Assembly: GCA_963791945.1 (NCBI GenBank)
Contig: CAWBUD010000002.1
Span: 744,001 to 808,000 of the forward strand
DNA: 64,000 nt
Reading direction: 5' to 3'
Origin: PALSA-1003 sp963791945
GTDB taxonomy: Bacteria; Pseudomonadota; Gammaproteobacteria; Burkholderiales; Casimicrobiaceae
Part shown: one piece after another, positions 51,012 to 60,759 of the stretch
Numbering within the stretch: position 1 is the stretch's first letter
How the letters are laid out: each line of letters opens with the position of its first letter
The notes under the pieces: model-generated
Told to the model about the DNA's origin: nothing
Databases searched by the model: none
Seen by the model: only the letters and a program-made list of their open reading frames with translations
Translations under genes and position numbers: made by a program

Positions 51012-52217
51012 ATGAAGAAGCTTCTGCTCGTCGCGTGCGCGACCCTGCTCGCCTTCGCGCTGCCGGTCGCAGGCCAGCAGCAGGGGGTCACGGCCGACAC
51101 CATAACGATCGGCGCGCACGGCCCCATCACGGGCCCTGCGGCCTACATCGGTCTCGCAGGCCGCGACGGGATGCTGCTCGCGGTGAAGGAGATCAATGCC
51201 GCCGGCGGCATCAACGGCCGCAAGCTCGCCGTGGTATTCGAGGATGACGGCCACTCGCCAACGAAGGCCGTCGCTGCGGTGAAGAAGCTCGTCGAGCAGG
51301 ACAAGGTTTTCGCGGTCATGTCGGTCGGTGGCAGCAACGCTACGGTCGGAGCGGTCGACTACATGCGCGAGAAGGGCGTCCCTTATTACGTATCGATCGC
51401 ATCGGCGCCGCAGGTGACCTGGCCTTTCGCGCGCAACCTCTTCCGCGGCGGCACGACCGAAACCGCGCGCTACGGCGAGCTTTACGCGGAATTCCTCGTC
51501 ACCTACTACAAGGCGAAGCGCATCGCGATCATCAGCGGCCGCGAGGAGTACCCGCGCAACGAGGGCGACGCGACCACCGACAAGCTCAAGAACTGGTTTC
51601 AGATGGCCCCGGTGACGCGGGTGGAGTTCAACATCGGCGACAAGGACTTCACCCCGCAGCTCGTGGAAGTCCAGAAGGCGAATCCCGATGTGATCGCCTT
51701 CTTCGGCAATCCCGCCGAGGCGGCCATCGCGATGCGCCAGGCGAAGGAGCTCGGTTTGAAGCAGCCGTTCTTCGTCGGCAGCAACATGGTCGATCCCGCG
51801 CTGGTGACCGCCGCCAAGAGCGCCGCCGAAGGCGTCGGCGGTTTTTCGCTGATTCCCTACCTGCCGGGATCGAAGGCGCCCGAGATGGTGAAATGGGAAG
51901 CGGCATGGAAGAAGGAATACCCGAACGCTCCCGCCGGACGCCCGAACAACTTCGATCTTCTCGCCTATGGCGACACCTATGTGCTGGCCGAGGCGATGAA
52001 GCGGGCCGGACCCAACCTTACGACGGACGGCCTCATCAAGGCGCTCGAATCGATCCAGAACTACCGCGTTGGCCCGGTCGCGACGCCGCGCACGTTCTCG
52101 ACCAAGCACCACATCGGCAATCTCACGCTGGTGCCGATGGTCGTGACCAACGGCCAGTGGGAGCCCGTGCAATGGTCGAGCAGCCGGGAGAGCGACATCC
52201 TGAAGCGGTACCAGTAG
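51012..52217 (+). CDS. ABC transporter substrate-binding protein (LivK family)
   Basis: ATG at 51012 follows AGGAGGAGATCC. A Sec signal peptide (LLLVACATLLAFALPVAGQQ) is followed by a Peripla_BP_6 fold: ITIGAHGPITGPAAYIGLAG, GRKLAVVFEDDGHSPTKAVA, KRIAIISG, KDFTPQLVEVQKANPDVIAF. It binds a ligand in the periplasm for the following permeases. The acyl-CoA ligase and amidohydrolase downstream hint at a carboxylic or aromatic acid rather than an amino acid; this is inference. Confidence 0.9.
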   Translation: MKKLLLVACATLLAFALPVAGQQQGVTADTITIGAHGPITGPAAYIGLAGRDGMLLAVKEINAAGGINGRKLAVVFEDDGHSPTKAVAAVKKLVEQDKVFAVMSVGGSNATVGAVDYMREKGVPYYVSIASAPQVTWPFARNLFRGGTTETARYGELYAEFLVTYYKAKRIAIISGREEYPRNEGDATTDKLKNWFQMAPVTRVEFNIGDKDFTPQLVEVQKANPDVIAFFGNPAEAAIAMRQAKELGLKQPFFVGSNMVDPALVTAAKSAAEGVGGFSLIPYLPGSKAPEMVKWEAAWKKEYPNAPAGRPNNFDLLAYGDTYVLAEAMKRAGPNLTTDGLIKALESIQNYRVGPVATPRTFSTKHHIGNLTLVPMVVTNGQWEPVQWSSSRESDILKRYQ

Positions 52218-52268
52218 CGGCTTGCCGGCCGGAGCTCGCCCGCGCGCCTCGGCGCGGGCGAGGCAGCC

Positions 52269-53144
52269 ATGACGTTATCTCTCGTCCTGCAGCTAGCGAT
52301 CGCCGGCGTGAGCGTCGGCAGCATCTACGCGCTGGTGGCGCTCGCGATCGTCCTGCCGTTCAAGGCCTCGGGGGTGCTCAACTTCGGGCAGGGTGAGATC
52401 GTGACGCTCGGGGCCTACGCGGCGCTGGTGCTAACCCAGCTCGGCCTTCCGTATCCGCTCCTCGTCGCCGGTGTGGTGGTCCTTGGCGGCGTGGGCGGCA
52501 TCGCGATCGAGCGGCTCCTCATCCGGCCGATCGTGAAGGCGCCGGAGTTCACGCTCGTTATCGCGACCTTCGCGATCGGACTGCTCATCAAGGGAATCAT
52601 TTCGCTTCGCTTCGGCGACAGTCCCAACACGATCGACGGTCCATTCGGCAGCGATCCGCTCGTCGCCTGGGGCCTGCGCTTCAATCCCACCGCGCTGTGG
52701 ATCTTCGCCTGCACCGTGCTGGTGACCGTGCTGGTGATCGCGTTCTTCCGCTACACGCGGCTAGGCAAGGCGATGCGAGCGGTATCGATCGACGCCGACG
52801 CGGCACGCCTGATGGGCATTCGCGTCGAAACGGTGTACCGCTGGTCGTGGGCGATGAGCACCGCGATCGGCGCGCTGGCGGGGTTGCTGGTCGCCCCGCT
52901 CATCGGCATCAATCCGGAGATCGGCCAGCTCATCCTGCGAGGATTGCTCGGAGCCGTGATTGGCGGCTTCACGAGCATCCCGGGCGCCATCGTCGGCGGT
53001 TTGGCGGTGGGGCTGATCGAAACCTATTCCGGTGTTCTCATTGGCAGCACATTCAAGAACCTCGTCCCGTTCCTGCTGCTGATGACGCTTCTGGTCTTCC
53101 GTCCGCAGGGCCTGTTCGGCCTGGCCGAGATCAAGCGGGTGTGA
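52269..53144 (+). CDS. ABC transporter permease (LivH family)
   Basis: A 291-residue permease with eight or so helices: LQLAIAGVSVGSIYALVALA, KASGVLNFGQGEIVTLGAYA and GGFTSIPGAIVGGLAVGLIE, the standard BPD_transp_2 motifs. It would form the membrane channel with the LivM-like partner two bases downstream. Confidence 0.92.
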   Translation: MTLSLVLQLAIAGVSVGSIYALVALAIVLPFKASGVLNFGQGEIVTLGAYAALVLTQLGLPYPLLVAGVVVLGGVGGIAIERLLIRPIVKAPEFTLVIATFAIGLLIKGIISLRFGDSPNTIDGPFGSDPLVAWGLRFNPTALWIFACTVLVTVLVIAFFRYTRLGKAMRAVSIDADAARLMGIRVETVYRWSWAMSTAIGALAGLLVAPLIGINPEIGQLILRGLLGAVIGGFTSIPGAIVGGLAVGLIETYSGVLIGSTFKNLVPFLLLMTLLVFRPQGLFGLAEIKRV

Positions 53145-53146
53145 CG

Positions 53147-54118
53147 ATGCGCCCCGACGCCTCCCGCGCGACGCTCCTGTCGGTGATCGGCGTCGCGATG
53201 CTGGCGGCGGGGGGCGCGTTTCTCGGGAGCTACGCGGTCTATCTCGCGAGCCTCGCGATGATCAACGTCATCTCCGCCGTCGGATTGAACCTGCTCACCG
53301 GCAACTCGGGCCAGATCTCGCTGTGCCATTCGTCGTTCATGGCGATCGGCGCGTACGGGTCGACGCTGCTGACCGTGAACTTCGGCGTGCCGTTCTGGCT
53401 CGCGATCCCACTGGGCGCGGCCCTCGCGGTCGTCATCGGCGCACTCCTCGGCGCCCCGGCGAGCCGCCTGCAGGGCATCTATCTCGCGCTGGCGACGCTC
53501 GGCTTCCTGCAGATCGTGCAGATCGTCATCGAAGAGCTCGCCTCCATCACGGGCGGCGTGCGCGGGCTGATCGTTCCCAAGCCGACCTTCGCCGGCGGGA
53601 GGGTGTCGGAATACGGCGGGTTCCTGATCGTGCTCGGCACCTGCGCACTGGCGGTGTGGACCGCGCGCAATCTGATGCAATCGCGCGTCGGTCGTGAGCT
53701 GGACGCCGTTCGTTTGAGCAGGCCCGCGGCGCAGGCGCTGGGCATATCGGTCGGACGGGTGAAGCTGACCGCCTTCGCGCTCTCCGCCGTCTACGCCGGC
53801 GTGGCCGGGGGGCTGCTCGCGATCGTCGTGGGTTTCATCGATCCGGTGGAGTTCGGCGTTTCGGAGGCATTGCGTCAGATCACCTTCATCGTCGTCGGCG
53901 GCATGGGCTCGGTCGCGGGTTCGGTCATCGGCGCCGCGGTGTTGAGCGCGCTGCCCGAGGCGCTCCGGCCGGTCAAGGAATACAGCGATCTCATCTACAC
54001 GCTCATTCTCCTCGGCTTCCTGATCTTCATGCCGCGCGGCCTGGTGACGCTCTGGCAGGCGGGCGCACGCCGCTCGCGCGCCCGCACTTACGCGGCGGCA
54101 GGGAAAGGCACGCCATGA
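53147..54118 (+). CDS. ABC transporter permease (LivM family)
   Basis: A 323-residue permease starting at ATG 53147, two bases after LivH. It has LNLLTGNSGQISLCHSSFMA, ASRLQGIYLALATLGFLQI and GGMGSVAGSVIGAAVLSALP, typical of LivM. Its stop overlaps the next start. Confidence 0.92.
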   Translation: MRPDASRATLLSVIGVAMLAAGGAFLGSYAVYLASLAMINVISAVGLNLLTGNSGQISLCHSSFMAIGAYGSTLLTVNFGVPFWLAIPLGAALAVVIGALLGAPASRLQGIYLALATLGFLQIVQIVIEELASITGGVRGLIVPKPTFAGGRVSEYGGFLIVLGTCALAVWTARNLMQSRVGRELDAVRLSRPAAQALGISVGRVKLTAFALSAVYAGVAGGLLAIVVGFIDPVEFGVSEALRQITFIVVGGMGSVAGSVIGAAVLSALPEALRPVKEYSDLIYTLILLGFLIFMPRGLVTLWQAGARRSRARTYAAAGKGTP

Positions 54119-54900
54119 CGGCCGCGAGGTTGCGCATCGAGCGCATGTCGGTGCGCTTCGGCGGGGTCGCCGCGGTGCGCGAGGTGTCGCTCTCGGTCGC
54201 GCCGGGCGAGATCCGCGGCCTGATCGGCCCCAACGGCGCCGGCAAGACGACCGTCATCAATGCGATCACGGGCGAGGTGCCGATGACGCAGGGCAGGGTG
54301 CTCCTCGACGGGGACGTCGTGTCCGGACTACCCGGGCATCTGATCAGCCGGCGCGGCATCGGCCGCACATTCCAGCACGTCGAGCCCTTCGGCGAGCTCT
54401 CCGTGCTGGATAACGTGCTGCTCGGCGTCGGGCGGCAAGCGCCGGTGCCCTTTTTCCATGCCGTGCTCGCGACGTCGGTTGCGCATCGAGGGGAAGCGTC
54501 CGCTGTCCGGGAAGCGCTCGACCTGCTCGAGCGCTTCGAGCTCATGCCGTATCGAAACACGCCGGCCGTAGAACTGCCCTTCGGCGTGCTCAAGCGGATG
54601 GATCTCGCGCGGGCGCTCGCCGCGCGCCCGACCCTCCTGCTGATGGACGAGCCGACCTCCGGGATGAGCGAATCGGAGGCCGACCGCGCGGTCGCCGCGG
54701 CGCGCGCGCTCGCCGAATCGCAGAATGTCACGCTGCTCGTGATCGAGCACAACATGCGCGTCATGATGAGCCTCGCGCATACGGTGACCGTGATGCAGAA
54801 CGGCGCGGTGATCGCCGAAGGCGTGCCGTCGGTCATCCAGCGCGATCCGGCGGTGATCGAGGCCTACCTGGGCGAGGAAGCGGCCGATGCTGTCCATTGA
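54115..54900 (+). CDS. ABC transporter ATP-binding protein (LivG family)
   Basis: A 261-residue ATPase: Walker A GPNGAGKTT (near residue 36), a family-typical RRGIGRTFQHVEPF, a signature with LPFGVLKRMDLARAL in place of LSGGQ, Walker B LLLMDEPTSGM and the switch His (VIEHNMRVMM). The signature segment is divergent but the rest is intact. Confidence 0.9.
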   Translation: MTAARLRIERMSVRFGGVAAVREVSLSVAPGEIRGLIGPNGAGKTTVINAITGEVPMTQGRVLLDGDVVSGLPGHLISRRGIGRTFQHVEPFGELSVLDNVLLGVGRQAPVPFFHAVLATSVAHRGEASAVREALDLLERFELMPYRNTPAVELPFGVLKRMDLARALAARPTLLLMDEPTSGMSESEADRAVAAARALAESQNVTLLVIEHNMRVMMSLAHTVTVMQNGAVIAEGVPSVIQRDPAVIEAYLGEEAADAVH

Positions 54901-55597
54901 GTCGCTGCGTTCCGGCTATACCGCGATCGACGTGCTGCGCGGCGTTTCGCTCGAAGTCCCCGAGCGCGCGATCGTCGGCGTGCTGGGGCCCAACGGCGCA
55001 GGCAAGACGGCGCTGCTGCGCGCCATCTCGCGGCTGAATCCGGCGCGCGGAGGAAAGATCCGCTTTGACGGCATCGATATCACCGATTCCTCGTCGGACG
55101 CGGTGGTGCGGCTCGGGGTCGTCCACGTACCCCAGGGTCGCATGCTGTTCGGACCGATGACCGTGCGCGAGAACCTGGAGCTCGGCGCCTATCTGCAGCG
55201 CGATCGCGGGGAGCTGCACCGACGGCTGCGGCACGTCGAGGGGCTTTTTCCGGTCCTTGCGGAGCGTGCAGCGCAGCCCGCCGCGTATCTCTCCGGGGGA
55301 GAGCAGCAGATGCTTGCGCTCGGACGCGCGTTGATGGGGAGCCCGCGCCTCCTGCTGCTCGACGAGCCATCGCTCGGGCTTGCGCCCAAGGTCTTCGAAG
55401 CGATCCTCGAACGCGTGCGCGCGATCCACGACGCCGGTGCGTCCATCCTCATCGCGGAGCAGAACGCACGCAAGGTGCTGCGCATCGCCGATCACTGTTA
55501 CGTGCTCGAGAACGGAGCCGTGGCCTTCGGCGGCTCGGCCGCCGAGCTGCTGCGCGATCCGCGCATCGAGCAAACCTATCTGGGAGCTGGACACTAG
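54887..55597 (+). CDS. ABC transporter ATP-binding protein (LivF family)
   Basis: A 236-residue ATPase with Walker A GPNGAGKTA, signature YLSGGEQQMLALGRAL, Walker B LLLLDEPSLGLAP and switch region LIAEQNARKVL. Starts 14 bases inside LivG. Confidence 0.93.
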   Translation: MLSIESLRSGYTAIDVLRGVSLEVPERAIVGVLGPNGAGKTALLRAISRLNPARGGKIRFDGIDITDSSSDAVVRLGVVHVPQGRMLFGPMTVRENLELGAYLQRDRGELHRRLRHVEGLFPVLAERAAQPAAYLSGGEQQMLALGRALMGSPRLLLLDEPSLGLAPKVFEAILERVRAIHDAGASILIAEQNARKVLRIADHCYVLENGAVAFGGSAAELLRDPRIEQTYLGAGH

Positions 55598-55601
55598 GCC
55601 A

Positions 55602-56462
55602 ATGAAGATCGTCGACATCCATTCGCACTGGGGCACCGAGCGCGGCTATACGCTGCGCACGCCCGAGGAGCTCGCGCAGCAGAAGGCGACCTGGAATTCG
55701 GAGCCGAAGTTCGTGACCGAAGGCGAGATGGCGGAGTACTTCCGCGAGAGCGGCGTGCGGGCTGTCCTCGACTTCGGCTACACGAAGTTCATTCCGCTCG
55801 CCGAAGCCCGGCCGATCCACGACTATGGATTCGCCACCCAGCGCGCGCATCCCGACGTGATTCTCGGCCACTGGATTCACATCGATCCCCACGCCGGTGC
55901 GGAAGGCGTGCGGGAGCTTCGGCGCTGCATCGACCATGCGCCAGGATTCGTCGGCTTCGCCGTGTCCGGCTCCGGCAGCGGGCCGCCGAGCGACCCGGCG
56001 TGGCATCCGTTCTACGAGCTGTGCATCGAGGCCGGCGTCCCGGCGCTGATCTTCGTCGGTACCACGGGGCTGGGCGCCGGCCTGCCCGGCGGAGGCGGCG
56101 TCCTGCTGGACGATTGCCATCCGCGACATCTCGACGCGGTGGCGGTCAAGTTTCCGAAGCTCAAGATCGTCGCCGCGCGACCCGGCTGGCCGTGGCAGAC
56201 CGAGACGCTGGCCGTGCTGATGCACAAGCGCAACATCTGGTACGAAGTGCACGGCTGGTCGCCGAAGTATTTCGCGCCCGACTTGAAGCACGAAATCCCG
56301 CGGCGGCTGCGCGAGCGCGTGATGTTCGGCGCAGACTATCCCTTGTTCACCTACGAGCGCCTCGTCCGGGACTGGCGCAACGAAGGGTATTCGGACCAGG
56401 TGCTGGAAGCGGTATTTTCCGCCAATGCGGAGCGTTTCCTCGCCGAGGTCAAACGGCCATGA
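55602..56462 (+). CDS. Amidohydrolase family 2 protein
   Basis: A 286-residue TIM-barrel-like protein beginning MKIVDIHSHW, with the HxH metal pair at His7 and His9. It has GHWIHIDPHAG (metal/His region), GFVGFAV and the C-terminal VMFGADYPLF with its conserved Asp. The usual HxGxPW loop reads AARPGWPW, so one His is Arg. Members hydrolyse or decarboxylate small carboxylic or aromatic acids. It is next to the transporter, so it may act on the imported ligand. Confidence 0.75.
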   Translation: MKIVDIHSHWGTERGYTLRTPEELAQQKATWNSEPKFVTEGEMAEYFRESGVRAVLDFGYTKFIPLAEARPIHDYGFATQRAHPDVILGHWIHIDPHAGAEGVRELRRCIDHAPGFVGFAVSGSGSGPPSDPAWHPFYELCIEAGVPALIFVGTTGLGAGLPGGGGVLLDDCHPRHLDAVAVKFPKLKIVAARPGWPWQTETLAVLMHKRNIWYEVHGWSPKYFAPDLKHEIPRRLRERVMFGADYPLFTYERLVRDWRNEGYSDQVLEAVFSANAERFLAEVKRP

Positions 56463-57238
56463 ATCTCGAGCTTCAAGGCAAGGTCGCCATCGTCGGCGGA
56501 GCGAGCCAGGGCATTGGCTACGGGATCGCGCGGATGCTGGCGAGCGAAGGCGCGACCGTGGCGATGACGGCCCGACGCGAAGCGGACCTGCAGGCGGCCG
56601 CTGAGCGCGTGCGCTCGGAGACCGGCGCGAAGATACTGCCGATCCAGGCCGACTGCCGGCGTTCGGAAGACTGCGCGCGCGTGGCCCAAACCGCGAAGGC
56701 GGAGCTCGGCGGCATCGACATCCTGGTCAACAACGACGGCGCGCCGCCGCTCGGCCCGGCCCTCTCGTTCGACGACGCGGCCTGGCAAAAGGCGGTCGAG
56801 CAGAATCTGCTCTACGTGGTCCGCATGGTCCGCGAAGCCGTGCCAGCGATGCAGGAGCGCGGCGGCGGCAGCATTCTCAACATCACCGCCATCTCGGCGA
56901 TCCAGCCGATCGCCGGCTTCGGATTGTCGGTCGCGACGTGGTCCGGCGTGATCGGCTACGCCAAGACCTTGTCGCTGGAGCTCGCGCCTTTCGGTATCAA
57001 CGTCAACACCATCTGCCCCGGCTACATCGACACGACGCGGCTGCGCAAGGTGTTCGCCTCGGGCAGCGAGCCGGTAGAGGTCGTCCAGGATCGGCTCAAG
57101 CAGGAGATTCCGCTCCGGCGCATCGGCTCGGTGGACGACATCGCCCATCTGGTCGCGCTGCTCGTGTCCCCCAAGGGATCGTATATCACCGGGACAGCGA
57201 TCCAGGTCGACGGCGGCCTGCTGCGCTCGGTGCGATAG
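56459..57238 (+). CDS. SDR-family protein with altered catalytic residues
   Basis: A 259-residue SDR starting at ATG 56459 with an ATGA overlap. The nucleotide loop GGASQGIG is intact and the end is typical (PGYIDTTRLRKV, GTAIQVDGGLL). At the active site, where YxxxK should lie before GVIGYAKTL, the sequence is SVATW (157-161), so Tyr is Ser and Lys is Trp; NNAG is NNDG. It may catalyse a different reaction or only bind a ligand. Confidence 0.85.
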   Translation: MNLELQGKVAIVGGASQGIGYGIARMLASEGATVAMTARREADLQAAAERVRSETGAKILPIQADCRRSEDCARVAQTAKAELGGIDILVNNDGAPPLGPALSFDDAAWQKAVEQNLLYVVRMVREAVPAMQERGGGSILNITAISAIQPIAGFGLSVATWSGVIGYAKTLSLELAPFGINVNTICPGYIDTTRLRKVFASGSEPVEVVQDRLKQEIPLRRIGSVDDIAHLVALLVSPKGSYITGTAIQVDGGLLRSVR

Positions 57239-57275
57239 GATCGTAAGCTGCATTACGAATCTGCAGGAGGACGAC

Positions 57276-58895
57276 ATGATCGAAGCGCCGCGGCCACCCA
57301 GCGCACAGGATATCCAGCGCTACCGCGCGAACGGCTGGTGGAAAGACCAGACGTTCTCCGAAATCCTGGAAGCGCGAGCGCGCGCTACACCCGATCGCGA
57401 AGCGATCAGCGACGCCCGCCGGCGCGTCACTTACGCGCAGCTTTGGTCGGAGGTACGCCGCTTCGCGGAATTCCTGCGACGGCAAGGCGTGCAGCGCGGC
57501 GACGTCGTGACGCTGCAGCTGCCCAACCGGATCGAGTTTCCCGTCGTCTTTTTCTCCCTGGAGCTGATCGGCGCGGTGGCCAACAAGATCAGTGCCGATT
57601 TCCGCGCGGTCGAAGTCGAATACATCCTCAAGTTCTCGAAGTCGCGCGCGTTCGTATGCGCGAGCCAGTTCAAAGGCTTCGATTATCTGGCGATGGTCCG
57701 CGAGCTCCGGCCCCGGCTTCCTGACCTGGCACTGGTCATCTGCGTCGACGAGGTCGACGCCGCGGATGTCACGAGCTTCGCCCGCGTGGTGAAGGACACG
57801 CCGGCGATCGCCGAAGCGAATCGCGTGCGCATGTCGCCGCTGGACGTGATGCGCATGTGCTTTACCTCCGGCACGACCGGGAATCCCAAGGGCGTGCTGC
57901 ATTGCTTCAACACGACGCTGTGCACCTGCCAGACGTTCAACGACGGACTCGCGGTCACGGCGAACGAGGTGATGCTCGACTATCTGCCGGTCGGGCTGAA
58001 CTGGGGCTACATGACGCTCGTGCAGGCGGCGATGGCCGGCGCTCGCGTCGTGCTGATGGAGCGCTTTTCCGCAGACGGAGCGCTGGAGCTGATCGAGCGG
58101 GAGCGCGTCACGTACATCCCCACCGCCCCCGCGTCGATCGTGGCCATGCTGAATTCGCCCGAGCTCGCGCAGCGCGATCTCTCGTCGCTGCGGATCGTCA
58201 TCACCGGCGGCGCTTCCGCCGCGGTCGAGACGATCAAGGCCTTCCAGGCCGCCGTGCCGCACGCCAAGCTGATCGAGCTCTACGGCATGCTCGAAACGGG
58301 ATTCCACAGCTTCACCCGCCTCACCGACGATCCGCTCAAGGTGAACGGCACCGTCGGTCGCTGCGTCGATTCCATGGGGCTGCGCATCATCGACGACGAC
58401 GGCAAGGATTTGCCTTACGGCGAAGTAGGCGAGATCGCGGCCGTCGGCCCGTCGGTGCACATGGGCTACCTCGACAATCCGAACGCCAACCGCGACAGCT
58501 TCACGGCCGACGGCTGGTTCCGCACCGGGGACCTCGGCCAGTACGCCGACGCGGAAGGCAACGTGCGCATCGCCGGACGCAAGAAGGAGATCATCAATCG
58601 CGGCGGCAAGAAGTACTTCCCGCGCGAGATCGAAGAGCTGCTCTACCAGCACCCGAAGATCGTGCAGGCGGCGATCGTCGGCGCGCCGGACCCGCGGCTC
58701 GGCGAGAAGAACTGCCTGTGCGCGATCGTGAAGCCCGGCGCGAGCCTCGCGCTGGAGGAGGTCGTGGCCTTCCTCAAGGGCCGCGTCGCGGATTACAAGC
58801 TGCCCGAGGCGCTGGTCGTCATGAGCGACTTTCCGATGACGCCGACCGGGAAGATCCGCAGGCCGGAGCTGGTGAAGCGGGTCGCCGGACGCTAG
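57276..58895 (+). CDS. AMP-binding acyl-CoA ligase
   Basis: A 539-residue class I adenylate-forming enzyme. It has the ATP motif FTSGTTGNPKGV, LYGMLETG, GWFRTGDLG, the hinge GRKKEIINRGGKKYFPREIE and the catalytic Lys in PTGKIRRPEL. It resembles cyclohexanecarboxylate/long-chain or dihydroxybenzoate ligases. Activating the imported acid as a CoA ester would start its breakdown. RBS AGGAGG precedes the start. Confidence 0.9.
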   Translation: MIEAPRPPSAQDIQRYRANGWWKDQTFSEILEARARATPDREAISDARRRVTYAQLWSEVRRFAEFLRRQGVQRGDVVTLQLPNRIEFPVVFFSLELIGAVANKISADFRAVEVEYILKFSKSRAFVCASQFKGFDYLAMVRELRPRLPDLALVICVDEVDAADVTSFARVVKDTPAIAEANRVRMSPLDVMRMCFTSGTTGNPKGVLHCFNTTLCTCQTFNDGLAVTANEVMLDYLPVGLNWGYMTLVQAAMAGARVVLMERFSADGALELIERERVTYIPTAPASIVAMLNSPELAQRDLSSLRIVITGGASAAVETIKAFQAAVPHAKLIELYGMLETGFHSFTRLTDDPLKVNGTVGRCVDSMGLRIIDDDGKDLPYGEVGEIAAVGPSVHMGYLDNPNANRDSFTADGWFRTGDLGQYADAEGNVRIAGRKKEIINRGGKKYFPREIEELLYQHPKIVQAAIVGAPDPRLGEKNCLCAIVKPGASLALEEVVAFLKGRVADYKLPEALVVMSDFPMTPTGKIRRPELVKRVAGR

Positions 58896-58959
58896 AGCGC
58901 GAACCCGTATCGGGTCTCGTGCGCCGGAGAGATGGGAGGCGGGCGAGGGAATGCCGTCG

Positions 58960-60474
58960 CTAGGCTAACCCGTATAGAGCGCGGTACTTGTCGTTGAGAT
59001 ACGAAACATAGGGTGTGATCGACAGCGGCTCGCCGGTTGCGCGCTGGACGATTTCTTCCGCCGTGAACTTGCGGCCGTGGCGATAGATGCGCTCGGTGAG
59101 CCAGGCACGCAACGGTCCGAACTCGCCGGCTGCCATCTGCGCGTCGACGTCGCCCAGGTCGCGCCGCGCCGCGGCGAAGAACTGGGCGCTCATGATGTTG
59201 CCGAGCGTGTAGCTCTGGAACTGGCCGCCGACCAGGCCCGAATACCAGTGCATGTCCTGGAGCGCGCCGTCGCGATCGTCGGGAGGCGTGACCCCGAGGT
59301 CGCTCCGGATGCGCGCCCGCCACGCCTCGGGAAGGTCGGCGACTTTCAGCGTACCTTCGAGCATCGCAAGCTCGAGGTCGAAGCGCAGCATGACGTGCAG
59401 GTTATAAGTGACTTCGTCAGCGTCGGTCCGGATGAGCGAGGGCGCGACCTTGTTGATGGCGCGATGGAAGGCGTCGAGATCGACCTCGTCCAGAACGCCC
59501 GGAAATGCGCCCTTCAGCGGCGCATACCAGTGGCGCCAAAACGGCAGGCTGCGCCCGACGATATTTTCCCAGAGCCGCGACTGGCTTTCGTGTACGCCCC
59601 AAGTCGTCCCATGATAAAGCGGCGTTCCGTCGAGCCGCTCGTCGATGCCCTGCTCGTACATGGCATGTCCGGCCTCGTGCAGCGTCGAGAACAGGCCATC
59701 GGCCAACCAATCGGATCGGTAGCGGGTCGTGATGCGAACGTCGCCCCGGCCGAGCTTGATCATGAACGGGTGCGCCGTCTTGTCGCTCCGGCCGCGCGCG
59801 AAGTCGTAGCCGAAAGCGCGAACCACCGCTTCGCCGAAAGCCCGCTGGCCCGCCTCGGGAAAGTCGCCGGCGAGACAACCATCGTCGGGCTCGGGACCAT
59901 CACGTATCGCATCGAGCAGCGCGACGAGACTGGGGCGCAGATCGGCGAAGAGGGCTCGCACGGTCTTGACGTTCATGCCTTCCTCGGCGTGATCGATCAG
60001 CGCGTCGAAGGGATGCTCGTGGCCATTATGGAAGGCGGCGAACTCGCGGCTCAAGGCGACGGTTTTTTCGAGCAGCGGGCGGACGGCGGCGAAGTCGTTG
60101 GCCGGTCGCGCGCGCTGCCAGGCGTTGTAAGTCGCGGCCGTATGTTCGGCGAGGCGGTGAACGAACGTCGATGGAACAAGCGTCGCGCGCTCGTAATCGC
60201 GCCGCGCGACGCGGACCAATGCGGCCGCGTCGGACTCCGCGCCCTGCGAGGCCGTCCACGGCGCCACCGAGTCCAGCAGCCGTCCGACCGCGGGGTCGGT
60301 CAACCGCTCGTGGGCAAGGGTACTCAAGAGACCCAGCAACCGGCCGCGAGCCTCGGCGCCGCCGGGCGGCATGTAGGTCGCCTGGTCCCAGACGAGCACC
60401 TTCTGCGCATCGCCGAGGTCTTCGATCGTCTTCAAGCGCTGCTTGAGCTCGGCGAAATCAGCGTCGATCGTCAT
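58960..60474 (-). CDS. Carboxypeptidase Taq (M32 metallopeptidase)
   Basis: A 504-residue cytosolic enzyme. The zinc motif HEAGH lies in DGLFSTLHEAGHAMYEQGI, with HESQSRLWENIVGRS downstream supplying the third ligand. Length and the N-terminal FAELKQRLKTIEDLGDAQKV are typical. ATG at 60474 is chosen; a longer frame continues to 60855 but is non-homologous. Convergent with the acyl-CoA ligase. Confidence 0.93.
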   Translation of the reverse strand: MTIDADFAELKQRLKTIEDLGDAQKVLVWDQATYMPPGGAEARGRLLGLLSTLAHERLTDPAVGRLLDSVAPWTASQGAESDAAALVRVARRDYERATLVPSTFVHRLAEHTAATYNAWQRARPANDFAAVRPLLEKTVALSREFAAFHNGHEHPFDALIDHAEEGMNVKTVRALFADLRPSLVALLDAIRDGPEPDDGCLAGDFPEAGQRAFGEAVVRAFGYDFARGRSDKTAHPFMIKLGRGDVRITTRYRSDWLADGLFSTLHEAGHAMYEQGIDERLDGTPLYHGTTWGVHESQSRLWENIVGRSLPFWRHWYAPLKGAFPGVLDEVDLDAFHRAINKVAPSLIRTDADEVTYNLHVMLRFDLELAMLEGTLKVADLPEAWRARIRSDLGVTPPDDRDGALQDMHWYSGLVGGQFQSYTLGNIMSAQFFAAARRDLGDVDAQMAAGEFGPLRAWLTERIYRHGRKFTAEEIVQRATGEPLSITPYVSYLNDKYRALYGLA

Positions 60475-60759
60475 AGGACAGGAATTCCATGGAAAACGAT
60501 GGCATCGAGGGATGAGTGAGTCGACGAGCAACAGGGGGACCGGTATTATGCCAACAAGCCTACCATCCAGGCGGACCAGGTCCTCAGGTCGGATACGATT
60601 TCTCGCGCGACGCCTGAAAGTCGACAAGGACGGTTCTACAGCCTGCGGCTGCGACTGCTGGGTCTCGTCGCGCTTGTCCTGCTTCCTTGGCTTGCGCTGG
60701 TTCTGTATACCCAGGCCGAAGAGCGCAGAGCCGCGATCACCAACGTCAACCGGGATGAG

